Source: Xanthostigma xanthostigma (Eukaryota; Arthropoda; Insecta; Raphidioptera; Raphidiidae). Taken from it: a stretch of 64,000 bases of DNA. The DNA is taken from assembly GCA_963575645.1 (NCBI GenBank), contig OY754470.1, forward strand, positions 1,860,001-1,924,000. Reading direction: 5' to 3'. The notes under the pieces are model-generated. The model was not told the DNA's origin, searched no databases, and worked only from the letters and a program-made list of their open reading frames with translations. Positions 1 to 11,700 of the stretch are shown piece after piece; within the stretch, counting starts at the first letter, position 1; the number at the start of each line of letters is the position of its first letter. The position numbers were made by a program, and so were the translations under genes.

Positions 1-2224
1 AAAATAAAGCAGTTTTTATTTATTTTATACCGTTAGTTTCTAGAATAAAATATAATTTTTGTATTTCAAATCGATTCTGGCAACTCTGTGAATCGCTGAA
101 TTAAATTGGAAGATTTATGTAGTCAATTGGAATGGAGGTATCCTAATGAAGGATTTTATAATAAAATTTTTATAATGATAATGATAATTGTAAAATTGTA
201 ATGCGTCCTTATTTTAAAAGTTTTTTATTTTTATTGTTTTATAAATCAAATAATGTTTTGGTTATTACTATTTTGAGTACCAAAATTAAAATTTTCCGAT
301 ATTTCTAAAACGCTCTTCATCTGTTTCTGAGATTCTATATAGAACCAATTTTAATGAATCTTTTACAACGGTTATTTTTAAAAAATATGAAGATCACAAT
401 TTGGAGTGTGGAGGCGATATTTTGTAGAAACTTATAAATTTTGGTCACGTCGTTCATATTTCATTAATTAACTTTATAAAATTCATTCAGAAAATTAATT
501 TTCGCACCTGAATATTAAACGTGACATCTGATTCTGAACTTGGAACAAGACAATATCTAATTTTGGATTTGTTCCAAGTTAAAGGACATTACGTCATTCC
601 GAAAGCAAACTGTACTCACCGTCCTTTTGGACGTTTAAAATACGAATACTTTAAGCTAGTTAGAAAATATGCTTTTGAGTTATTTCTGATGTTTTGCATC
701 CCAAATCCTGCTACTTATTAATCTACGCGGCGAAAACAAATTTGTTTTGACAGGTGAATTTATTATAATATGAATCACTAAATAAGGATACGGAAATGAT
801 AATTGTTTTTAATGACGCAAATTGTAAGATACAAATATACTTTTATTTTTTTAGTCCATCATGAATGAAAAACAAATTTCAATATTCTGTTTACTACAAG
901 CAAATTTCACTTTCGAAGATTTATTCGGATATGTTTGATAAAAGAGTTAAAACTTTTATCTTATATAATGTACGATGCGAAATATTTTGAAAGTGTTATA
1001 AAGTTTTTTAAATTTTAAATAGTATTTGCCTTGAAATGTTAAAACAAAAATCTGTCGCCCATGACCTACTATTTGTGACAAACTTTAAATTATTACTTAA
1101 GCAATACTTTCTTTCGAAAACTACACAAAAGTACGATTATTTAAATTTTAATACAACTAGCAAATTAAAAAATACATTTACAAATATTTTAGGGATCCTA
1201 ATATTTCAATCGTATTTATAAATTCAAATTTCAAATGTCGATTAATCGTCGTTTCATCCGTGTAGATTTTTATATCTTAAATGAAAAATAAACAAATCAA
1301 AATATATTTTAACTTCGGAATTTGAAGGTTTCTTGAAAAATATGCAGACTTATTAATTTTACAGACTTCCTAAATAAATAAACATGAGATCTTTATTGCA
1401 AATAATGTACAGATAATTATTACTGAACTGAAATTTATGATCACTAATAAAATAATTTTCTTTGATATAATTCTAATACGCAGTTTTCAAAGAAAGAAAA
1501 TAATATCCGTTTTCTTCGTAACTTTAAAATACTCTATGATTTTCTGATAAGTATATGACTAAAGGAATAGCTGTTTGAAAAAATATCAATAGGTCATATG
1601 CATGATTTTTTTTATATTTTTAATAGATTATTTAGTCAACCATAATACGGAAAAAAATTGATAATCATTTAAAAATGTAATATTATCATAAGAAAAAAAA
1701 TATTAAATTCCACATTCAAAAATAGACAGTTTAAACAATCGGCCATGTTCGCGGGCTTATGTGACGTCATGATATACGATGCATGCCAACCTTGATGTCA
1801 AATTGTCAATATTCTAAATGAAGTTTATTTGTTGTTTTCTCTAAATACTGACATAATCTTACTGTGAGACGACACAGTCGTCATGAAAACTGTTGTTGAT
1901 ATATACTCTGACGTCACGATGCGTTTTGAAAATTCGAAAGTAGCGCTTATTTTCTACATTTCTTTTTTATTATTTGTATTTTTTTCAGTGATTAGATTAA
2001 TAAAATAACCATTACGTTATGATCAAGAACTAAAATATATTTCGAAATAAAAATTTTAACCAATTTGGAGTTTTATGCATATGACCTATTGCAAGATGAA
2101 ATCATTATTATCGACGAATTTGCTGTAACGTATGTAACAACGAGAATTCTGCGAAATCATAGGTTTAAGGTTATGCACATTCTTTTGACAGGCAGCTTTC
2201 CAAATAATTTGTGACCGAGGAAAT
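1..2224. other. Noncoding, AT-rich; intronic or intergenic
   Basis: I see no coding exon here. It lies upstream of the first visible costars-gene exon, so it is probably intron of that gene. Two TGACGTCA-type (CRE-like) words occur near 1758 and 1908, with a few GC-richer patches. No further element is supported. Confidence 0.4.
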
Positions 2225-2321
2225 AAAAAAAAGTACTTATTCCGTTTATATCACGCTAAATGTACTTGTAATTATTACAAGTACATTTAGCGTGATATAG
2301 GCGGAATAAGTACTTTTTTTA
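2225..2321. repeat. Short near-perfect hairpin (foldback)
   Basis: Two arms of about 47 nt face each other with almost no loop. Each arm contains AAGTACTTATTCC, then ATATCACGCTAAATGTACTTG or its complement. I count only two mismatches (TTTA against GGCG side). The outer ends run into A and T tracts. It is probably a tiny foldback or MITE copy inside an intron of the costars gene. Confidence 0.75.
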
Positions 2322-2702
2322 TAAAATCCGTCGATTAATAATTATATAATCATGCCAATGCAACGGTATGCTGACCGTGTACTGGCATCAAGAGCCATTG
2401 CTCGTGACCGCCATTTGACATAATAAATCTCTGCTAGGACACATCGTACAGAACTACGCATGCATGAAAATTTTTGGCTCCAATGTTCAACATCGAGCAT
2501 TTTTTTGGCGTCCTGAAATATTTTGTTTATACAAAATTATGTCTAAGGATTTTAAACTTGTACACAACTGTTTATTAAAAAAAACACGAAAATACTTTTT
2601 TTTAAACATAAATTTTGGAAGAATATATATTAATGTCAGGATATTTAGTATTGTTTTTGTAAAAGTGAATGTAATTTAATTTTGTTTTGTTTTTTTTTAC
2701 AG

Positions 2703-5700
2703 CCTCCAACAGAGAATAAAAATTTATTATCACCAGAATCGGCACGAGGAGGCCCGGATCGGTCAAGAAGTAGGTCGAGATCTTTGAGTCCATTCCCACA
2801 GGTAATTTATTTATGTTACTCAGCATCGGATTTTTGGATTAAGATTCTCTTAGTTCCAGTGGTACTAAATAGTCTAAATAATGTATATCTTGAAGAAGAA
2901 AATTTTGGATACTACTGGAAGAAAGCTTTCCAGTATCATAGTCTATTATTTGAGAATTCAAAACATAAATCGTAATAATCGAATAGCAAAACATATTTTT
3001 CATTCATGACTAAATCAAAATTCTTCGATTGAAATGTTTACTGACGCATAAGCGTACATAAAATTATTAATATAGGGATCAAAAATATACGTAAAAAACA
3101 TGTGTGCCTTTTTTCAATAGGCTTGCATCGTACTACTTACTGAAAAATATAACTCGTGTGATAATTATATAAACGCTCAAACCAGAAAGTCGATTAATTG
3201 TTGTTGCTGAGTATATTTCAAAAAAAAAAAATATTGTCTGTTACTTAATATGATTAAAAAAATAAAAATGCATTTTTTTGTTGTATATTGTAGATCAACA
3301 CTTTTATTTTTGTCGATCACTAAATTTTGATTTATGGCTCAAAATTAAGCTTGCAATCCCTTAAAAAATAATGTAGTTGTTCTGCCAATGCAATGATATT
3401 TTAATTTTTTCGGTTTGTTTTCTATTATGAGTGTACATTTTTGCTAAATACATTTACTCAAAACAACATTCCCAAACAATGATTCAATGTTTATTACACG
3501 AATTATGATTCACGCTGTACATATTCTACATAATTACCCGGTAATTACAACAGTTTTACATTATCTATAGTCTGATACCGAGGATGCAGGGACCCCACGT
3601 CGCCGCTCCAGATCTCCTAGTCCTTACATGCAGGTTGTTAATTGTTTAGTTTTGTTTTTAATTTTCCTTTTTTTTTTGAAGTGTTTTGTTTTATTTACAG
3701 CTTATTAACTGTCACTAACTTCCCCCACTATATTAACCTAAAATAAATAGAATAGAATAGAATAGCTTTATTTTACAGTGACACACACAAATTATGGCTT
3801 AGCATTTAGAGCGACATTAAAACTTGTGATGTGCCGGATCGTTAAAAAAGTATATCCGCAGATACGGATCTGAATACGGATATTTGGATTCAAGTTCCGC
3901 GGATACGTATACGGATCTTAACTTTCTTAGAGTACGCGGCGGTAAATATTTATCATCGACCTTTGGAAAGAGACTATCTGTTATGGGAATAAGTTATTGA
4001 CCTCTTTAAGAGTTAATTCTTATAACAGATTGTCTCTTTCCAACGATCGATGTGCAATATCTCATTATAAAGATAGTTTTTTAGTACCTTTGAGTTATGT
4101 ACTATTGGTATGGTACTCACTACGATAAATGTTTGCAATATAAAGGTGCCAAATACGATTTTAAAAAATAAAAAATAATCTGAATGGAATTTAACAGTTT
4201 TTCGTTATTACCTAATCATCTATATATTATATAAAATTTCATCTATGAATCGAAAATTAATAAGGTAAAAGATCCGCCAAAAACTAACGGATACGGATCT
4301 TTCTTCTCCCTCGGATATCCGCGAATACGGATACGGATATCCGGCACATCACTAATTCAAACCACCGAAATCAGCTGAGGTATGCCTTTGAATCAAACTG
4401 TCGTATGCTCAAATCTCACCTCCGAATTAAAAAATATCGGTTCATTTTTTCCGAGGAAACAGATAGAGTGGAAAAGAATAAACCTTTATTTTGGCGAAGT
4501 ATATGGCTGTTCGACAGATCTGTTGGTAATTGCAAATTCGAGAGACTGTACGAATTCTCACCTTTATAGCGTCTTCTGAAAGCAAAGTTGATTTATATCG
4601 CCGCCAGAAGATCCAGTAAACTATCGATAATAGAGACCCTTAATTTTGGAAAACAATATTTGATTAATGTCCTCATGGATTTATTGGAAGACAAAATATA
4701 TTTCTGTAATTCTTTTGGCATTCTAAGGAAAAACGACAAACATTTCTGTTGTATGTAAACTGGTTTCTAATCGGTTTAATATGTACATAAATTGATCAAT
4801 ATGAAGCATTTAGCCTAGAGATAGTTGGCTGGTTTAAGATTGACAGCAGAGCACTGCTTCACGCCTTTATTCCTAGCAGATGTGTAATAAATTAAAATCA
4901 TAGATATATTTAATACCAAAACACAAAACTTTTCTTAATTTAGAGGGAAAACGCCCCAAAATCAAGAAAAGTCATAGAGGAAATAGGTGTCAGACTAGAC
5001 CTAATGAAACCATATACAAAGTTTGGGGACAATATATGTATCAATATAATTTTTGCCGACGGGCACTCTGACTATTATGCTTTTCGTTTCATTGCCAATA
5101 ATTACTTTCCATAAGTTTAGTTTGTTTGTTTATAATCTTATATGAATTTAAATATTTCGGTAAAACAATGTTAATTTGTTTATTAGTATATGATTAAATT
5201 ATTATCAGTAATCATTGCACGGTTTTAATTGCTTCTTTTATGCTTTTTTTATTATCTCACATCTCGAAAATAGCTCACCTAGTAACCTATTCATTTAAAA
5301 ATATTTTTTATTTCACACAAATGATAAATCTGGCCCAATTTGTTTTGTTAATCGTTCTTTTTCCGCTGAAAACTTGTTCTTCTACGGATACATTAATGTT
5401 TAAGATATCATTAGAAAAAGTTATAATTTTTCTGCCTAATAAAAATGAAAGTTAATTTATAGAAATTCATATCAGAAAGTCATGAGAAATAAAAGAACAA
5501 TTTATTTTCAAGTTACAAGGTGATGTCTATTTTATAATTTGCAATTGTTAATTAGATTAATTATTAATAAAAAGAGAAGTTGAACCGTGTTAATCGTTCA
5601 ACCTTTTTATTAATAGTTAACAATAAACCATTGTTTGGATTAGGTATATGATTGAAATTTCAAATAAGATGCAATGTTTCTCTTGACTTTTATTGAATTT

Positions 5701-8700
5701 TAAATTGTGCACGTGAGATTCTTCATTCAATTTTTTCACTTTTCTTGCGCATAAAATAATATTAAATACACATAGGAAATTATAAGAGGATTTAACATAA
5801 TTTATAAATACTTCAAACCAACTACAATTAAAATTATATATTGGTCCGTCGCGTCTCTAGGTCGAGAGCAAAAATCAACAACTTTATTTCTTAATATTCG
5901 AGTCTATGTTCATTTTTTATTAATTTAGTTACATTATCGGCAATTCTCGGGAATTGATTTTTCCCCGGAAGTCCACTTGCGACACATAGGTTCAGAAAAA
6001 AACTGCCATCATAACAATTTTAATATTTTTATGACAAGTTTCAAATAACGAAAACAATGCCCCATAATAAAATACGACTTTCTTTCGAGTGAGATAAGTA
6101 AAACAATACGTAATAACGAGATAATTATATCTACATAACAATTAATGACTGTATTATAACAAATAATTAGCATATAAATGTGAGACCAAAAGGCAAAAAC
6201 GTTTATGGTCAATTTTTACTAGTAAAATTAGATTAATGACTGTTGAAATTTCCGCTGCAATGAAAAGAGACAACGATCACATATCTTTAGGCACAACCAC
6301 ACGAGTGACTGGAATACCACGCAGACAGAATTCATTCATCTATGTACATTTTTAAATAATCTTAAATTCGAAATACTGATTAGTGATTACTGATTTTATT
6401 TGTCAGAGTAAGAGCCATCCTGTTAAATAAAAAAAATATCGAAATAGAGTATTTAGGTTCAAAATATAGAGCGCTAATTTGATGATACCTCAATGTAGGT
6501 ACGATATAATTGACAGTACAGTCTCTTTTTAATGCTCTGAAAGACACACACCCAATAAAAAAGAGTTAATAAGTCGTTCTGAAGTGTATACGTAAAATTG
6601 AAACTTTAATACATAAACCGGGCGTTGAGAAACATTCCGTTTGAAAAATTTAATTTAATTTAATTTCGATTAATGATTTATGTTCAGAAAGACCTAAACA
6701 TTCATTCAAAGAAAGAGACAAAATTACGGAACTAGCGATGTACCCTTTTGGCAACAAATATACACTATATTTATATACATTTTGACACGATATAATTTAG
6801 AGATGCTTAACTATATGTACCTATTATTATGCTCTTCCTGTCAAATGAAATACTTCCGGAACATCAGTAGCGTCAATGCCATGTCGGGAATTTTTCTTTA
6901 TAACATCAGCTCTTAATATACCTAACCTAGAATATCGTAAATTATATACTTGCCGAACTTTTATTTCAGTGAGAAAAAGTAAACTTTGCTATAATAATAG
7001 CGTAGTTAAAACGCCATTTTATACAAACATGACGTAATCTGACGATCAAACAAATGTCTAGTTTGCACGTCATTTATTGGTATGTTTTATCGTGATGACG
7101 ACGTATTAACGCTATTGACTGAACTACTCGAATTGGATTACGTCACAACGGATGTCATAAGTTACTGTTTGAATTAAACATGCAAATCTTGCATTTTGTG
7201 ATTTTAATGCGGGACTCTTATAGCGGGTTCAAGGACGTTAGGTTTGCTTGAAATTTTGAAATATTGCATACACCGCTCATACAAACAGGTATATTTAGGC
7301 TAATTTCGCACGAAATTGAATCAAATTGTAACTTTTCGAAAAACAGAGATGTTGGTTTATAAAATGGAAGCATTTTTAAATTGATTCGAGTTCATAATTA
7401 CTTCTAAAAATCAACAAAGAATATTATTCTAAAATATAACAAATAAATATTTATTTGTACGACTATGGAAAATTGAAAGTGTTTGATTATTTTCAGGAAC
7501 TACAGTGGTAATGAACTTATCTGATAATAATTATGTATTAATTATAAACGCTGATTTTTTAAGACATTGTTTTCACCAACATGTGCGAAATCAATTAGAT
7601 TTTAAAAATCAAATATTAGAAAGTTTTGGCATTGTATCTAATGATGAACAAATGTCAGTAGAAAAAATACATTAGAAACTTCTTAATACATATTTATCTT
7701 CTAATGCGGTTAATTGCCATATTGCGCCAATAGGTACGTTAATCATTTTCGTGTTTTGATATTTTAAAAATCTAAATTTTGAAAAAATCAAAATTTAACA
7801 TTTTCTAAAAAATTGCAAATCGAAAATTAAACGTTTTGTTTGAATTTGACTCAACCAGATTCCGCAGAGAGATATTTTTATTATTTTTTAAAATATTGAA
7901 TTTTCAAAACTTCTCACAACTGCTCTAAAAATTTTTGAAAATGCACTGACCATTAAGTAGGTCTTTAAAATCTTATTCACTAGCAATCGCTTTAAACCAC
8001 TCAAAATAATCATTTTCATCTGCATTACGACTACATATACCATGCAACCAGAAATAAAAACATACATCATATATAGGTATTTGTGTGTACATGCAATATA
8101 TAAATAAACAATAAAATGTACAGACGTGGAAAAGACCATATACTTAATACTCCTATATTACTAGTTTCCGTAAGTGGAAGTGTTGCCCACCAGGAGAGAG
8201 CAACCGCATACTTCTATCTCACTTATTTATACTCGATCCGTTATGCGCATGCGTTGCGACTGTAGTGGGGAAATGGGCAAGTGCATCCTTCATTCTCGGA
8301 CATGCGCATAGCATTTGATGTCGTTTGTCTATCTGCACAGTCGGGGCGTCATCCTTTTCCAGGCCCTTAATAGGAGTATTAAGTAACAACTGCCTCGGAG
8401 TCTTCAATGATCGCAAATTATTTCATTAATGAAAATATAAAAGTATGCGTAATTATTAACCGAAAACTTCTTAATTTTAAAGTCGCGATTTTTTAATCAT
8501 AGATAATACTTTTTCACTTAATAATTAATTAATCTGCTAATTATTTTTTTATCTTAATTAAATAATATTTCATAATTTATTATAACTCATCACGTATAAT
8601 ACGCGCCACGAATCTAAAAGGCTCGGAAATTAGTTGCGAATGCGGGCTTGCGCTTGTACAGTCTGTTGACAAACTACAAAATCGCAACTCAACAAAACTA

Positions 8701-11700
8701 AAATAACAATAACAACTTGACAGTAGCATACTCGACTGTACTTTAAAGCAGGAAAGCAACAATTAACACAGGCAACGAGCGATCACGGCCAATCACCGAC
8801 GAGCGCACGTTCCGTGCCGGTAGATGGGAGGTGGTTAAAGTCACAACGGCTCTAAAATATGCCTTTGTGACGCTGTTTGTGACTAACTTACGAACCTTTT
8901 AGATCTGTGGCGCGTATATACTTACCGCGTTTATCGTATTAAAAATAAATATGTTAGCCGCAGCTGTACATTATTCATATAATCTGATATGAAAGTATGA
9001 ACAATTAAGTTTGCAATAATTACTCTACTAAAACGAAAAGTTAGTTAGATTGAAACGCTGTCTTTAGTCAGATCGGAAGCCGTGTTAATCAGAACACGTG
9101 TTCTCTACAATACATTTTTTACTGAAAAAAAAAATAGTAATAATAACTAAAATAGCAATAAGTAAAAATATTAAAAGAGTGTGTGTTTTTTTTGTGTTGC
9201 CCTAATGTGCTTCAAAAATAAAATTTTAAAATTAATTTTGATACAACGTTTCAATACAAGAATAAGACAAACAATAATATTAATAAACATTTTATTGAAT
9301 AAATAAGAAAATTAATACCGATAATAATAACATTTTTGTGTGTGAATTTCCGATTTTTAACGCAGAAAATTTGTGAATTAATTTTTCATTTAAATACCCG
9401 TTAACATGTTGAAGTGTGCTCTTTTTCAACAGGATGCGTCCTTAAGCGAGAAAGTGGCCATGTTCCAATCACATGCCGAAAGACATCAAAAGAGACAATC
9501 TTTGAATCCTTTTTCGACCGATGGCAAAGTCACAAATTTGGGCAAACCAGTTTTCTCTAAAGAAGAATATGGCAGGTGAGTCTATGTCTTTAAAAAATAA
9601 ATACATCTACATCGTTTTTATTGATATAATTTGTTTAGTTGATTTTGGGTCCAGGCCTGTTATATTTCCACATTTTCCTTTCCAACTCAATTTCAATGAA
9701 AAAACTTTCAAGTTAAACACTTCCTTTAACAATCTAATTATTTTTCATCTAATATATTTCTGGGACGAAGCTTCTTATCCTATAAATGCTAAAGAGAATA
9801 TTTTGCCTTCGCTGTCTATTCTTTTTTGTTTTTAGTTTAAAAATTGCTTTATCAGTGGACTGCTGTATATATCACTTTTTGTGGGTATCAACCTAGCAAT
9901 CCTTTTAACGAAAAATATTAGGTCAGTAAAATGGCAAACTCAGTTTCCTGCACTAATTCGAAAATTGTAAGAACTTTTTCAAGATTACAATATTGAATTT
10001 TGACAAGACAGAAGCAAAAACTGATGAAACACTGTTCTTTTTCTCTTTTTTAACGTTTTTTAACAAGTTCCAGTCATTGCACGAAGGTGCAATTTTTACG
10101 GATTGTGTATCGTATTTATATAAATTTCAAATTTGCACCCTTTTGCGATTTTGTGGAAATGTTTAAGGTCAAATCATCTTCATTTTACTGTCCTAATGTA
10201 ACGGCTTCTTACATAAAATTTGAAACTATGCTCATCCTAAGATCATTTCAAGTCAGTTTTTTGATAAAGTTTTCTAAGCGATAGGTACTCGCATGTAAAA
10301 ATGTTTTTGATGTATATAAAAAAATTAAAAGCGAAATCATTCAAGTGCTGAACGTAACAAATAATTAATATTTTACAAATTAATTTTGTTATACTATCAG
10401 TGTTGACATCACGCACCATGATTTGTGAAGTGAAATTTCAAAGACGTCTAAAGCGTGAATTGTATATTTTTTACTGAAGTTATGTTCTTTATTATGGATA
10501 CGCTTTCGCGGACAATTGAGGTTATAAAATTAGTAAAAAATTCTATTAACATTGCAGTACCTAATTAATAAAATAATTTGACAAAATTCAAGAAAACCTT
10601 ACTTAATTCAAAATAAAAAAACTTGAAAGCTGTCAAATTGCGTCAAATAGGTTATAGTCGCTCTTCAAATCCGCTACTGCCGGTCATTTTCCACTGAAGT
10701 GTAAAATTGTCAAGCAAATTATTTTTGCACCCACATGACGTGTGAATCGTTCTTAACATTTTTTTCTAATATAATCCACTTTGCGTTATTTCCACGAGAT
10801 TCCTGTTTTAAAAAAGTCGCGGACAAAGAAGAATAATCTCTAAGGTCGTAGTTTCCAAATTAGATGAATGCTACTTTTTGCCACCCACATATGCGCCAAA
10901 ATCAAATCTTTGTTTATAATTATGATGACATGTTTTGAATATTTTAACGTCGGGCGTCTCATTGTCGCTGCGTCGCGACGCTATCGAAGTTATAAGTGGA
11001 TTTAAATTCATACCGAAATACTTTATATAAGCAGTTGCGATTTAGTTATGCCTTCCGTTGAAAGTATTATTTATTTCAAATTTCATGAGATCTATGATAT
11101 TTTATTTTCCATATGAAATTATTTATAAATTATTTTATATATTTTCTTACCGATGGCATTTCGATTAAACACAAAATACCGATTAAGTATAGTCTATAAT
11201 AAAACATACTTTGTGCGGGGTTTAAATGCAGCTGACAAGGACAAAAAATTTCACTGTACGCCGTTTGTAACGCAAAAATGTGGAAGACATAAATTCACTA
11301 TTTATAATCTCCTGATCTTATTTTTTACTTAAATTGGGGGTCGGTTTTAATTTCAAATTAAGTATGTCTAAGCGCGGTACAGGACATTTTCTTAAAAATA
11401 TTGAAAATAGTTTTTAGTAGAACCGATGTAAAACCATGTTGTGTGGCCTTTAAAGACCGCGCGCGCACACTTATCGAGCACGAACCAGCACAGCACTTAA
11501 AAAATAATGTTTTGATGTCGATGTCAATTTAATAACAGCACATCTGCACATAAAAGAACCATCTTTAAAATTGGCGCCGACTTCAAAACTATTATTTTAC
11601 GCTTTTTTGAAGGAGTTTCAATTAAAAAAATTTTTTTTGTGTTGTTTTCGTAATTTTAAGACATTATATTTTTATTTACCCGATTACAAAACTGTCATTG

